Shown: positions 1 through 9,046 of the stretch, piece by piece
How the letters are laid out: every line of letters starts with the position of its first letter
How positions within the stretch are numbered: position 1 is the stretch's first letter
NCBI GenBank assembly: GCA_016841825.1
Contig: JAENYK010000014.1
Location: 1 to 64,000 of the forward strand
Origin: Halothermothrix sp.
GTDB taxonomy: Bacteria; Bacillota; Halanaerobiia; DY22613
DNA: 64,000 nucleotides
Direction of reading: 5' to 3'
Notes under the pieces: generated by a model
The model's database searches: none
Seen by the model: only the letters and a program-made list of their open reading frames with translations
Told to the model about the DNA's origin: nothing
Position numbers and translations under genes: made by a program

Positions 1-743
1 CCTCTTAACTGATAGGAAGTAACAAAACCCATTACCTTCTCACTCTCCTTTCGACCAAACTCAGCCTCTAATCGTCTCTCAATGATCAGTTCTTCTTGCT
101 CAGTAAGTGTCATCCCAGAATCGAAATAAGCTATAATCAATTCCACCTTCTCTGCTGGCAGCTCAAGATTAGCTATAATTCTTAAGTGAGCTAACTTGAC
201 ATCTATCCGCTCCGCAGGACTATACTTCATTCGGCTTAACATAGCAGCAGCAACGGGATTTAGACAATCTCGATAAGCTCTCCAGTCCTGCTTTTTTAAC
301 TGAACCTTCAAAAACTTGAACCTTAAGGTTTTTAAAAAAGGAAACTCCATTCTGTATTCATCCGTCTCCCGAATCTTCACCCCCGATGAAAAGACCACTA
401 CAGAGAGAATCTTCATCAGCGGATACTTTTCATGCAGCCGGATGAAGTAACTGAACATCTGACGATTATAATCCTTAATCCGCTGTTCTTGCCCTTCAAT
501 ATGCAAGATAACCTCTTCTTCCTCACCTCGCATCCGCAGTCGATAGACAAGGTCCGCAATTTTGGTTCTTACATCACCCCTCAGCCGTAATTCACAGTTC
601 TCCTCCTTAATACTATCCTGCTCAATCAGCAAGGCGATATCTGCAAAACATAAATCCATGAACTCTAACAAAAAATCACCCATCAACTGCTTGAACATCC
701 TGTCATAATCGGTATAAGTACCTGCTGAACTATTATTCACCAT
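1..743 (-). CDS. Rpn-family PD-(D/E)XK nuclease/transposase-like protein, C-terminus cut by window edge
   Basis: The frame is open from an ATG at 743 to the left edge (about 247 codons), preceded by an AAGGGGG ribosome site. The N-terminal part carries the FKQLMGDFLLEFMDL block, and residues around 80-110 read EEVILHIEGQEQR followed by a Tyr-rich helix and a KYPLMKILSVVVFSS strand. This is the layout of the Rpn (recombination-promoting nuclease)/PD-(D/E)XK transposase-like family, whose members are often mobile or multi-copy. The C-terminus is charged (LTEQEELIIERRLEAEFGRK), also usual for the family. Family assignment rests on motif reading only. No neighbouring gene points to a specific role. 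Confidence 0.7.
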   Translation of the reverse strand, partial: MVNNSSAGTYTDYDRMFKQLMGDFLLEFMDLCFADIALLIEQDSIKEENCELRLRGDVRTKIADLVYRLRMRGEEEEVILHIEGQEQRIKDYNRQMFSYFIRLHEKYPLMKILSVVVFSSGVKIRETDEYRMEFPFLKTLRFKFLKVQLKKQDWRAYRDCLNPVAAAMLSRMKYSPAERIDVKLAHLRIIANLELPAEKVELIIAYFDSGMTLTEQEELIIERRLEAEFGRKESEKVMGFVTSYQLR

Positions 744-1344
744 CTGTTTATACCCCCTTATAAGAAATAAGGTGGTTGGTTTAGTTAAGTTAGCATTGTA
801 AGATAAGGACTTCGTAGGTCAAGAGGGAGTTCTAAGAAGGTTATTTCGTCAAGATGAGTTATTACAGTCGGGGTATCTCGTGATGGTAAAAAGTAGGGAA
901 GTCAAAACATATCCTGCCTATCAGTGAACTCGTTCAGCTAAAGCTGAACCTCGGGGCTTCAGATGGAGATTCAACCCCACCTGAAGTAGAACAAGGCAGC
1001 TCTCACTTATAGAAGTGAGAGTCATAGAACTTAGATATATAACTATAATATCATTAAAGGATTTAATTGGCAAGAGTTTTTTGGCATAGTTTCATAAAAT
1101 TTAATATTTTGTCATAGGACAATATTAACAGATTAAATTATTGCTACATCATTTAGATAAATTGCTAAAGCTATAATGGTCTCCTTACGAACCAATCTTT
1201 CTTTCTGTTAATGATTAATTATACAATCACAATCCAGTGTCCATCAAAGTTGAGAATTATTCCCGGAACAGATCAGGTAACAAGGACCACAAAAATCTGT
1301 AAACTATTTTTCATTGTTTCCAGTGAAATTTGTGAATGATCCCT
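744..1344. other. Intergenic stretch with a hairpin element (914-999), no gene seen
   Basis: I see no convincing gene. A 41-codon plus-strand frame runs up to about 924 but has no start signal and no recognisable product. The stretch holds the hairpin element described at 914-999, followed by a further short inverted repeat at about 1001-1021 (CTCACTT...AAGTGAG). The rest is AT-rich. Confidence 0.5.
914..999 (+). repeat. Multi-hairpin element resembling an IS200/IS605 end
   Basis: An outer inverted repeat CTGCCT/AGGCAG (914-919, 994-999) encloses a perfect hairpin GTTCAGC/GCTGAAC (932-949) and a second hairpin CTTCAG/CTGAAG (957-986) with GGAGATTCAACC in its loop. The second hairpin is closely similar to one at 60770-60790. 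Subterminal hairpins with a loop of this kind are typical of IS200/IS605-group ends, and a TnpB relic of that group lies at 18279-18557. No transposase gene is attached here. Confidence 0.4.
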
Positions 1345-2466
1345 CTAAGACTGCTTAATTAAGCGCCCTACTTCATATCGTTGAAAATATTTCAGCGAAC
1401 CTAAATAAAGAATCAAGAATAAACCTATGAGGTAACCTATATATTTACTCAATCTCAATAAAATTGAACCTGTAGACTTTGGAGATCGATCACCAGTGAG
1501 ATATTCTCGGAAAAAGACCATCTCAGGTATAAATAAAGTCTTTTGAATCCGTTGAATTACTGAAGTCGGAGAGAGATAGATTAATTTATCTTCCAATTCT
1601 ACTCCTCCAGCTAAATAAGAAATTACATCTTCCCGATATTTGATCAGACGGTGATGATCATCTTTTATCCTTTCTAAATCTTCGGTGATCTGTCTGTTTT
1701 TTGAAACAAAAGCTAATACCTGATATGATTGGTTTACATATGGTTGAGTTGGAGCATAAGGGTATCTGCTCTGAGAAGTAAAATGAATAATTGATGGCAC
1801 TAAAAAAGAAACCACGATGATGACCAAAAGCATCAAATATCCAGTATTCCGATAATTTTCTAATACAAAATTCAGAATAATAAAAATCAAAAAGAATAGC
1901 ATGATGTATAACCACAAAAATAGTAAACTCAATAACAGAGCAATAAGCAGATCTATTGAAAATCCCCCAGATATTACTGCGTAAAGTATTGCTATAATTC
2001 CATATACTATCACAAAAATCAACCAATATGTACCTCCTGAAAACAGTTTACTTTTATAATACTCAATAATCGTCACTGGACAGGATAGAAGAGAGTTAAA
2101 AATCTTTTCTTCCCTTTCCTTAATTAAAAAGAAATACCCATAGATAATAATCAATAGAGCAACACTAAGTGGCCAGTAATCCGTCAACTCCATATACAGC
2201 AAGATAAAAGTAAACTTCTTTGCTTCATCTTCTGCAAGATCCCAAACCAGGGCATGTTTTAAGACGTTTTCCATCTTATAGATAAATGAACCTGAATTGA
2301 CAACTTTTATCACCGCTGCAGAATCTGATGTTTCATTTAATATTAATTGTTTTGTGTTTGTTGAAGTTATGGCAAAGACACTGATCACAATCAAAGCCAC
2401 TAACATCAAAAGTGTTACTTTTGAAAACAAGCTCCTTTTTAAGTCAAAAAGATAATATTTATACAT
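1345..2466 (-). CDS. ABC-2 type transporter permease (1)
   Basis: A 373-residue membrane protein with one TM segment near residues 15-35, a loop of about 60 residues, then roughly five hydrophobic segments (about 95-115, 140-165, 170-205, 210-230, 345-365). This is the pattern of ABC-2 export permeases of the NosY/NatB type. The protein opens with a basic stretch and ends in the cytosol. Its start overlaps the end of a second permease by 8 bp, and an ATPase gene follows 107 bp further upstream, so the three genes form one exporter operon. The substrate is unknown. The upstream radical-SAM remnant raises the possibility that a modified peptide was once exported. Confidence 0.75.
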   Translation of the reverse strand: MYKYYLFDLKRSLFSKVTLLMLVALIVISVFAITSTNTKQLILNETSDSAAVIKVVNSGSFIYKMENVLKHALVWDLAEDEAKKFTFILLYMELTDYWPLSVALLIIIYGYFFLIKEREEKIFNSLLSCPVTIIEYYKSKLFSGGTYWLIFVIVYGIIAILYAVISGGFSIDLLIALLLSLLFLWLYIMLFFLIFIILNFVLENYRNTGYLMLLVIIVVSFLVPSIIHFTSQSRYPYAPTQPYVNQSYQVLAFVSKNRQITEDLERIKDDHHRLIKYREDVISYLAGGVELEDKLIYLSPTSVIQRIQKTLFIPEMVFFREYLTGDRSPKSTGSILLRLSKYIGYLIGLFLILYLGSLKYFQRYEVGRLIKQS

Positions 2467-3532
2467 CAGATTTGTTAAACCTCCTTATAGAGATTGCATA
2501 TGGCACAATAATCCATAATAAGAATGTCAAATATTTAATTATACTTACTCGAAGAATCTTCTGAAGATTGATCGTCCCAAATGAAACAACCTGTCTGGCC
2601 CAACTTAGATCCAAATAATTAAATTGTGCAGCATAAGGCTGTAAAACCTCGGTAGAAAATTTTGCAAAACTACCGAGTGGATTAATGATATCAATGTAAT
2701 GAATATATCTATACCAACGTTTAACTAGCTGACTTTTTTCCGTAATAGTCAGATCATCGATCTTTTTACCCTCTGCCCAATATTGAATAACACTATATTC
2801 CATCACGTCTATCAACATAGGGATCAGAAAAGTTAATATCAGGAGAATCACAAGAGATTTGACTAAGACATAACCTGAATTACAATCTTTTGTCGATAGC
2901 ATTAACGTTAAATTATAAATAATAAACATAAATATTGAATAAGCACCATTATAACATAAAACCTGAGACAACTGAGTATCAGTAAATTGTATGTTTTTGA
3001 TCGCTGCTAAAAGAAATAGAATTAAACTATACGTAATAAATAATATTATAGACACGCTCAATCCTAGCATTACCTTCGCGTCAAGTAGGTTTTTCTTTTC
3101 AATCGGGCAGGATAAAAAAGTTCTCAAAGTTCCCTTTTCTCGCAGTTCAGATATCTCATTGTGTCCCAGTAATATCATTATAAAAGCACTCATCAAGAAG
3201 AGAAATAACTCATTTCCAACAAGAACATTCGTACTCTCGGGAAGGAAAATATATTTGACAATACCCTGATTTTTATCCGCTCCCCGCATCTCCCATCCTA
3301 AAAACTCCATAAAATAGCTACTTTTTTCAACTGGTTCAGTCAAAGGAATTCTCATAACATGAGAAAACGTTTCATCATACTCAGTTCGTTCATCAATCTG
3401 AACATAGTTATTGATATTCGCATAGACAAAAATGCCATAGAACAAAATCAGCGTCACGAGCGCCATTAGAATCTTTCTGTCTTTTAATAGTTTATATTTA
3501 AAATCTTTGCTGAATAAGTTCAAAGTGATCAC
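2459..3532 (-). CDS. ABC-2 type transporter permease (2)
   Basis: A 357-residue membrane protein with an N-terminal TM segment (about residues 22-40), an extracytoplasmic loop rich in charged residues, and five further hydrophobic segments. The cytoplasmic stretch REKGTLRTFLSCPIEK is closely similar to REEKIFNSLLSCPVTI in the neighbouring permease, so the two permeases are probably diverged paralogues acting as a heterodimer. The start is GTG at 3532 behind a GGAGGTGAG ribosome site. It is transcribed between the ATPase gene (3640-4392) and the other permease. Substrate unknown. Confidence 0.75.
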   Translation of the reverse strand: MITLNLFSKDFKYKLLKDRKILMALVTLILFYGIFVYANINNYVQIDERTEYDETFSHVMRIPLTEPVEKSSYFMEFLGWEMRGADKNQGIVKYIFLPESTNVLVGNELFLFLMSAFIMILLGHNEISELREKGTLRTFLSCPIEKKNLLDAKVMLGLSVSIILFITYSLILFLLAAIKNIQFTDTQLSQVLCYNGAYSIFMFIIYNLTLMLSTKDCNSGYVLVKSLVILLILTFLIPMLIDVMEYSVIQYWAEGKKIDDLTITEKSQLVKRWYRYIHYIDIINPLGSFAKFSTEVLQPYAAQFNYLDLSWARQVVSFGTINLQKILRVSIIKYLTFLLWIIVPYAISIRRFNKSDV

Positions 3533-3639
3533 AATTAACTCACCTCCACATATTTTTAAAATTTGGAGTTGAAAAGTTATGTACTAACTCAATAATCATC
3601 TATCTCAATCCCTTAAGTCATTTTGCAAATACCAATCCG

Positions 3640-4392
3640 TTAATGTCGGGTAAAATAGTCAAGAAACAGTTCTTCGTCAGTCGGATTTATTTCACTGCCC
3701 TGATACTCCTCCTTGAGTTGATTTATGAAATTAATCAGTTCTCCCTGATAGAGCAGACGTCCTTTAAATAATATACCAATAGATGTACATAACTGCATAA
3801 TCTCAGTCAGTTGATGTGAAGAAAAAAGTACTGTCTTCCCCTCAGAAGCAAGTTTTTTAATTAATTTTCTCAGCAGTTCAATTCCTTCAAAATCCAATCC
3901 AGACTGAGGTTCATCCATGATCAGAATCTCTGGCTGGTGGATTAATGCCTTGGCCAAACCCAGTCTTTGTCTCATTCCCAGAGAAAAAGTTTTCACACGT
4001 TGATCTGCAGCATAACTTAATGACACATATTCCAATAGTTCTTCAATTCGCAATTGGATTTTCTTTTTTGTCAGATCATAAAAACTTGCAAAAAACTTCA
4101 AATTATCTCGAGCAGTCATCAGCTCATAAAAACCTGTTCGATCAGGTAAATATCCCAGACTCTTCTTGTGATTTTTCTTATCTTTTGTCACATCCGTATT
4201 GTTAATAAATATTTTACCCTTAGTTGGCTGATAAAACCCATTGAGCATCAAAATTGTCGTTGTTTTGCCAGCACCATTCGGACCGATCAAACCAAAGATA
4301 TCCCCTTCTTTAATCTCTAAATTGAGATTATTTACGACCTTTGTTTCACCAAAATCTTTGCAGAGATTCTCAGTAACAATTATATCTTTCAT
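3640..4392 (-). CDS. ABC transporter ATP-binding protein
   Basis: A 250-residue nucleotide-binding domain with Walker A GPNGAGKTT (about residue 38), signature SLGMRQRLG (about 138), Walker B ILIMDEPQSGLD (about 158) and the switch histidine in FSSHQ (about 192). This is the CcmA/NatA class that energises ABC-2 permeases, and the two permeases follow directly downstream. The start codon overlaps the stop of a possible 32-residue ORF (ATGA overlap), and a GGGAG site lies 8 bases before the ATG. It supplies ATP hydrolysis for an exporter of unknown substrate. Confidence 0.85.
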   Translation of the reverse strand: MKDIIVTENLCKDFGETKVVNNLNLEIKEGDIFGLIGPNGAGKTTTILMLNGFYQPTKGKIFINNTDVTKDKKNHKKSLGYLPDRTGFYELMTARDNLKFFASFYDLTKKKIQLRIEELLEYVSLSYAADQRVKTFSLGMRQRLGLAKALIHQPEILIMDEPQSGLDFEGIELLRKLIKKLASEGKTVLFSSHQLTEIMQLCTSIGILFKGRLLYQGELINFINQLKEEYQGSEINPTDEELFLDYFTRH

Positions 4393-4487
4393 TTTTTCAA
4401 CTCCCGACCTTCTAATGTAACTGCACTTTTAAATTTATAATTTTTAGTTTCTACAAAAAATACTTTTTCCTCCAAAAAACTGGACAT
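4389..4487 (-). CDS. Possible 32-residue ORF coupled to the ABC operon
   Basis: ATG at 4487 lies one base after the stop of the radical-SAM remnant, and the TGA overlaps the ATG of the ABC ATPase. The product is short and charged: it begins MSSFLEEKVFFVETKNYK and ends GRELKK. There is no ribosome site of its own, so translation would depend on coupling. The DNA encoding its first half is present a second time at 8969-9046, where the frame is broken after about 15 codons. It could be a relic of a small gene linked to the radical-SAM protein, or chance. No function can be assigned. Confidence 0.3.
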   Translation of the reverse strand: MSSFLEEKVFFVETKNYKFKSAVTLEGRELKK

Positions 4488-4510
4488 TTTAAATTCTATA
4501 CAGATAAAAA
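4437..4510. repeat. Direct repeat copy A (partner at 8969-9046)
   Basis: About 75 bp nearly identical to 8969-9046 in the same orientation, running from ATAATTTTTAGTTT to CAGATAAAAA on the plus strand. Here it covers the last codons of the radical-SAM remnant and the first half of the 32-residue ORF. The second copy begins exactly in the T-run of a terminator, which suggests duplication with loss of the intervening gene. Confidence 0.75.
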
Positions 4511-4998
4511 TCTTTACCATAGTAAATAGGCCATCCAAAATAATTCACTAACTCTGGGGAATGATCAATAGAACAAAAGAGATTATTGATTATCTTATTA
4601 ATATCATCCCGATCACAATAATTTTTACAGGATATAGGAGGGTTGATTCCATTAATAACCTTATTTCGATATTTAACTACTTCATCTGCATGAGTTAGAA
4701 GCGGAGATGGAATACTCCATCCTATATAGTAGAAACATGGAAACACTCCTAAAGAGGTTAAAACCATTCTCAGATATGCAGCCCAACATAAGGAATAATC
4801 TTTTTCGTAATCCATATTGCATTGATCACAAATATAAGACAATGACTTAGGAGATCAATATACTTGAGAAACAAACTTGCGTTGAAAATGAGAGCCATAC
4901 GAAAATTTTGTTCAGCTAAATATTTCAGAACTTCATCAAATTTAGTATAGAGAGTTGGTGCTTCCCCACCAGTCATTTTGATTCCGCGGCATCCTCTT
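4489..4998 (-). pseudogene. Radical-SAM (SPASM-like) enzyme remnant, truncated and frameshifted
   Basis: Reading from about 4998, the frame shared with the upstream winged-helix gene gives CRGIKMTGGEAPTLYTKF, a radical-SAM core strand with the GGE motif (one extra Ala before the usual PTLY). Near 4845 the homologous frame shifts; the new frame reads SYICDQCNMDYEKDYSLC, then FPCFYY and ISCKNYC, a Cys-rich tail like the SPASM or auxiliary-cluster regions of peptide-modifying radical-SAM enzymes. The N-terminal CxxxCxxC cluster site is missing. It is therefore the back part of a broken gene. Its position before an ABC exporter fits an old RiPP-type locus, which is inference. Confidence 0.55.
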
Positions 4999-5843
4999 TC
5001 TTTCGGCTTCAAAAATTTTCTTTTGTCTTTATAACCCAATAATAGGGGATCAAAACCAGCTAAAAAGAGATATTTTGGGATGCTCCTAGCATTCATCTCC
5101 CTCGAATTGGGCAGATAATAGTATTCGCTCTTATGCTGCTCAACAATAGTATTGAGAGAAAGCGAAATCCTTTTAAAGAGTTTTTTAACTTCTGTTACCC
5201 TAAACTGAGTCCAATGGGCAATATCATTGATAGTAGCTGGCCCATATCCGATCAAATATCTCTCAATTAACTTAATCTTTGCAGCTTCCTCTTGAATTGG
5301 ATGTGAGAAGTCACATATTTGAAAATATGTTTTATCAGCACCTGCATAGATAATTTTCCCTTGATACGCTAAATCTTTTAATATCCCTCCCCATGATGAT
5401 AACGCAACTTTTATTAAATCCTTCATAATTATAGTGTCCGAAAAATGAGAAACCATCATCTCCCGATCAACAATTCCTCCCCGAATCAACTCATATATTT
5501 CAGCTTGCCATTGATTTCGTTCCTCTAGAGAAAAGTAGTTTTTTAAATATTTGCCCCATCTATCGAACCATTCATTGGTTAAAGCAGAAACAAATAAAAT
5601 CCAGTCATCTGCACTAATCAAATGTAAAGTTCCTCGAACAGTCCATGTTTTAACCAACTCTAGCAAAGACTGACGATTCATTTCTTTTTAATATCGGAGC
5701 TTTAAGGCATGTACAGCATTGTGAAAATATTGTACCTGTATTCCACATACATTTTTGGCGATCTGCTTAATGCTGTCCATTGGGGCTAGTAGATGTTGGT
5801 TGTTTAAGGATAACCACAAAATTTCTTCACTTAATAGAGTCAT
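4999..5843 (-). pseudogene. Winged-helix (HTH_42/YcaQ-like) protein, interrupted by a stop and 3'-truncated
   Basis: ATG at 5843 follows a GAGGTGAT site, and 51 codons read LSEEILWLSLNNQHLL... to LKLRY before an in-frame TAA (5688-5690). The same frame resumes immediately with MNRQSLLELVKTWTVRGTLH, which is the family's RTWxxRGTLHLV block. The region up to LFLAGFDPLLLGYKDKRKFL (about 5030) matches winged-helix DNA-binding proteins of the PF06224/AlkZ-YcaQ type, DNA glycosylases that unhook crosslinks. The family's normal C-terminal barrel ends here and is replaced by radical-SAM sequence. It sits 10 bp after an ABC permease gene. A shortened protein from 5681 could still be made, but loss of function is more likely. 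Confidence 0.65.
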
Positions 5844-5852
5844 TTTATCACC

Positions 5853-6650
5853 TCAAGAACCTGTACTTTGATACCGATTTATACCTTTTTTCCAAAGCGT
5901 AGTGGATAAGAGGAAAAAAATCACTGTTATAAGAATTGTGTACAGCACATAGAAAGGTATTTGAATATTTGTGACCTTATGAAGTAAAATTTTCGTTGGA
6001 TAGTAGTTGATTAAAGCGTATGGCAAAATACTGGAGACAAGATACTTAAAATACTTCCCAAAAATATCAATAGGATAATGTTGAACACTTTCTTGGATTT
6101 CCATCGTCCCATATAAAAATGGTCGACTTTTAATTAGCCAAAATGAAAGACTACTAATAGCAAGTAGTACGACACTGAATAAAACAGTTCCATTTAAAAT
6201 ATAGAGCAACAATATACCCCAATCTATAAATCCCCAATTTAAAGACAAGTTAGTATACGCAAGTGAAATTCCCACGAGGCCAAGCAAAAAATCTGATACT
6301 CCAGATTGGCTTACACCATTTCCTAGAAGCTGAAATAGTGGGTTCCATGGCCTAACTAGAAATCGATCGAATGTCCCATCCACAATATAATTTTCGAGAT
6401 TAATCAAATGCCGGAAAAATAGATTGTTTAAACCCAGACAAGTCAGATACAATGAATAAAGAAACACAATCTCCCAAAACGCCCAACCATTGAGATCTTG
6501 AAATTTCTCCAATAAGACCCAAATAAGTATTAATGATACTCCATTTACCATGATTAGACCAAACAATCCAGCAAAAAAATCAGAACGGTATTCTAAAGCC
6601 CTCAAGAAATTAATTCTTAGATATAGATAGTATAGTTTTAAGCCTCTCAT
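5853..6650 (-). CDS. ABC-2 family transporter permease (COG3694-like)
   Basis: A 265-residue integral membrane protein with about six hydrophobic segments and the motifs NLENYIVDGTFDRFLVRPWNPLFQLL and an IQESVQHYPIDIFGKY stretch, which are characteristic of the second permease of the COG4586/4587/3694 ABC export systems. The partner permease starts 4 bp upstream and the ATPase 15 bp further, so all three are one operon. It would form half of the membrane channel. The substrate is not known for this family in general and cannot be read from context. Confidence 0.8.
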   Translation of the reverse strand: MRGLKLYYLYLRINFLRALEYRSDFFAGLFGLIMVNGVSLILIWVLLEKFQDLNGWAFWEIVFLYSLYLTCLGLNNLFFRHLINLENYIVDGTFDRFLVRPWNPLFQLLGNGVSQSGVSDFLLGLVGISLAYTNLSLNWGFIDWGILLLYILNGTVLFSVVLLAISSLSFWLIKSRPFLYGTMEIQESVQHYPIDIFGKYFKYLVSSILPYALINYYPTKILLHKVTNIQIPFYVLYTILITVIFFLLSTTLWKKGINRYQSTGS

Positions 6651-6653
6651 CTT

Positions 6654-7451
6654 TTACCCCCCTTGAACTACAGTTCTTTTTAGGATCACTTTCCATAGAA
6701 GCCTGCCGATTAAAAACAAGATCAACACCCAAAAAACTTGAAAAAGCATAGAATGATATATGTTTAATCCGTTTATATCCCTAATGAAAATAGAAAGAGG
6801 GATATAGAAAACACTTTTGAACGGAAGTACATCAAGTATTCTTTGAAGATAACCCGGGAAGATCCAAAGTGGAATCAATTGCCCTGAAAAGAAAGCAATA
6901 ATTCCATGATAGGCATGTAAATACCCACTTAACTCTAAAGTTATAAAACTCAATAGTGCGAAGAGAAAATTTAAACAAAACAGCACTAAATAACCTAAAA
7001 AAACACTTACAAAAAACATGATCACGTGATGCACATCATGAAATAACCTGACATGGAAGAATACACTAGCCACTAGAAAAGTTGGAATCGTGTACAAACA
7101 AAAGTTAAGCAAAGCATTGCTAAAACCACGAACAAACATATGTAATTCAAAATCAATAGGTCGGAAAAGATCTAAAATGATATTTCCTTTTCTAACGTTA
7201 TTGGCAACATAAATATGAGGTCCATCCCACCATGTAAATGTTTGAGATAGAGCTACAGATGCTGTACTATAGGTAAGAATTTGCGGTAATGTAATGGCGA
7301 ATAACTCTCCCTTGGTATCGAATAAAATTGTCCATAACATTGCATAAGCATATATTTTGATAAATGTATTCAATATCGTCATCCAAAATGAAGTTCTATA
7401 CGCTGTCAAAGTATAAAAATGTTGTCGGAAAAAAGCAACTAGTAATCTCAT
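6654..7451 (-). CDS. ABC-2 family transporter permease (COG4587-like)
   Basis: A 265-residue membrane protein with six predicted TM segments. The cytoplasmic stretch NNVRKGNIILDLFRPIDFEL is the counterpart of VDGTFDRFLVRPWNP in the next gene, so the two permeases are related and likely pair. Positively charged N-terminus (RLLVAFFRQHF). The gene lies 15 bp after the ATPase stop and 4 bp before the second permease. The conserved three-gene set indicates an exporter rather than an importer because no binding protein is present. Confidence 0.8.
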   Translation of the reverse strand: MRLLVAFFRQHFYTLTAYRTSFWMTILNTFIKIYAYAMLWTILFDTKGELFAITLPQILTYSTASVALSQTFTWWDGPHIYVANNVRKGNIILDLFRPIDFELHMFVRGFSNALLNFCLYTIPTFLVASVFFHVRLFHDVHHVIMFFVSVFLGYLVLFCLNFLFALLSFITLELSGYLHAYHGIIAFFSGQLIPLWIFPGYLQRILDVLPFKSVFYIPLSIFIRDINGLNIYHSMLFQVFWVLILFLIGRLLWKVILKRTVVQGG

Positions 7452-7466
7452 TCTCTCAGACCTTTC

Positions 7467-8438
7467 TTAGCAGATTTTTTTTACAACTTCTTCAATTCCT
7501 GGGTCAGTTGTAGCAAAATCAATTATTGAATACTGAGTAAATAGGTTCTTAATAATATCTGCAACTGAATTTTTCCTATGGTCAAATCTAAACCATTTTA
7601 TATTGTCTTCCTCTCGAATAATCTCTAAGCACGGAATATGTAAAGAAGAAATATTGTTTCCGAACTCAACTTTTAAAATTCGATGAGAAATATATTTCTT
7701 CTTAACAGTATTCAAATCTCCATCATAGATTTTTTCACCATTATTAATAATAATAATTCTAGAGCAGAGTTCTTCAACATCTTTCATATCGTGTGTGGTT
7801 AATATAACTGTAATCTTCTTCTCCGCGTTGATTTCCTTAATAAACGCCCTCAGTTTTTCTTTAACGCCAACATCTAGCCCAATCGTAGGCTCATCAAGAA
7901 ATAGTACTTCAGGATCATGGAAAAGGGATGCAGCAAGATCACATCTCATTCTTTGTCCTAAACTTAACTGCCGAACCGGTGTATGCATAAGGTTCTTAAT
8001 ATCCAATATTTCAGAATAAAGAGATAAATTCTTTTCAAATTGTCTATCATCAATCTTATATAGTTCTTTTAGTAACCTATAACTTTCAATAACAGGTACA
8101 TCCCACCACAATTGTGATTTTTGTCCAAAAACAACTCCGATCTTCATTGCATTTTTAATTCTGTTTTTATAGGGAATAGAATCGCATACCGTCAACTTGC
8201 CAGCAGAAGGCACGAGCACACCTGTTAACATTTTAATCGTTGTTGATTTTCCTGCTCCATTAGGGCCAATATAGCCTACAATTTCCCCTTTATTAATCGT
8301 AAAATCTAAGTTATTTACTGCAACAATCTCTTTGCACCGGGGGAAAATCAAATTTTGTAAAATATTCACTATTCCCTTTTTCTTTTCATAAACTTTAAAA
8401 ACCTTTGATAAACCCTTCACTTCAATTACAGGATTCAT
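7467..8438 (-). CDS. ABC transporter ATP-binding protein (COG4586-like)
   Basis: A 323-residue ATPase with Walker A GPNGAGKST (about residue 58), signature LSLGQRMRCDLAA (about 158), Walker B VLFLDEPTIGLD (about 178) and switch TTHD (about 210). The insertion VFGQKSQLWWDVPV after the Q-loop and the roughly 75-residue C-terminal extension are typical of the COG4586 group, which works with the COG4587/COG3694 permeases found directly downstream. A consensus sigma-A promoter lies 140 bp upstream (8578-8606). The operon is therefore self-contained. Function beyond export is unknown. Confidence 0.85.
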   Translation of the reverse strand: MNPVIEVKGLSKVFKVYEKKKGIVNILQNLIFPRCKEIVAVNNLDFTINKGEIVGYIGPNGAGKSTTIKMLTGVLVPSAGKLTVCDSIPYKNRIKNAMKIGVVFGQKSQLWWDVPVIESYRLLKELYKIDDRQFEKNLSLYSEILDIKNLMHTPVRQLSLGQRMRCDLAASLFHDPEVLFLDEPTIGLDVGVKEKLRAFIKEINAEKKITVILTTHDMKDVEELCSRIIIINNGEKIYDGDLNTVKKKYISHRILKVEFGNNISSLHIPCLEIIREEDNIKWFRFDHRKNSVADIIKNLFTQYSIIDFATTDPGIEEVVKKIC

Positions 8439-8577
8439 TTTAAAATCTCACTCCCTTTTACATATTATTCATTAATAATTGTATAAACTGAATTCCAACT
8501 TTTTGATTTCCACACCAGCTTAACCAGTATTCACGTTCGAGGCAGACACCTTCTCCATAATGACATGATCTTAATCC

Positions 8578-8606
8578 ATTATAGTTATTTGTTGCCTAAA
8601 TGTCAA
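8578..8606 (-). promoter_or_regulatory. Sigma-A promoter of the three-gene ABC operon
   Basis: TTGACA (8606-8601), 17-bp spacer, TATAAT (8583-8578): a perfect consensus. It drives the ATPase-permease-permease operon with a leader of about 130 nt. The leader has a 41-codon open frame with no start signal (tail GNQKVGIQFIQLLMNNM) whose meaning is unclear. Confidence 0.85.
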
Positions 8607-9041
8607 CACATATATGGATTTTTAAAGTAAAAACGGTTTATATTTTATTTAGTTGTTTTAATTTATTATTTTATGATTTGTAATTTTTTGTCTTTTAATT
8701 ATCCCAAAAAATTTTTTTGTGGCTAAATAGAGCATACAAATTGTAGGTTCATCAATCTACCTAAAAATATCACTGTATTTTAATGATCATGTTCAAGACT
8801 TCTTGAATGCTTATAGCAAAATGAAAATGGTTCTTTCTACAGTTAGTTAAAGCAATTATTTTAAATTTACTTTTTTTTGCAAGTACACTTTACCATTACC
8901 AATATACCGGAATACTTTTCACCTTCCTTCAACTACTAACTCTTTAATTGACCAAAACCTTTGATATCATAATTTTTAGTTTTCCACAAAAAAAAATACT
9001 TTTTCCTCCAAAAAGCCAAACATTTTAAATTCTATACAGAT
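8607..9041. other. Gene-free, very AT-rich stretch between the peptide module and the ABC operon
   Basis: No gene is visible in either direction. The stretch contains repeat copy B (8969-9046) at its right end. The remainder has long A/T runs and no convincing ribosome site, and looks like decayed sequence left after loss of a gene. Confidence 0.5.
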
Positions 9042-9046
9042 AAAAA
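8969..9046. repeat. Direct repeat copy B (partner at 4437-4510)
   Basis: About 75 bp nearly identical to 4437-4510. On the minus strand it begins in the T-run of the terminator at 9042-9075 and carries a broken version of the 32-residue ORF (MFGFLEEKVFF, then a shift caused by extra T residues, stop after about 15 codons). Confidence 0.75.

Noticed and set aside
2991-3269. Plus-strand ORF inside the ABC permease region
   Set aside because: Antisense to a well-supported permease gene, no ribosome site, composition dictated by the opposite strand. The same holds for other antisense frames such as 20419-20733, 28286-28705 and 53759-54124.
8459-8585. 41-codon open frame in the ABC operon leader, ending GNQKVGIQFIQLLMNNM
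   Set aside because: It begins within the -10 box of a consensus promoter and has no start signal. Interesting as a possible decayed gene tail but not supportable.
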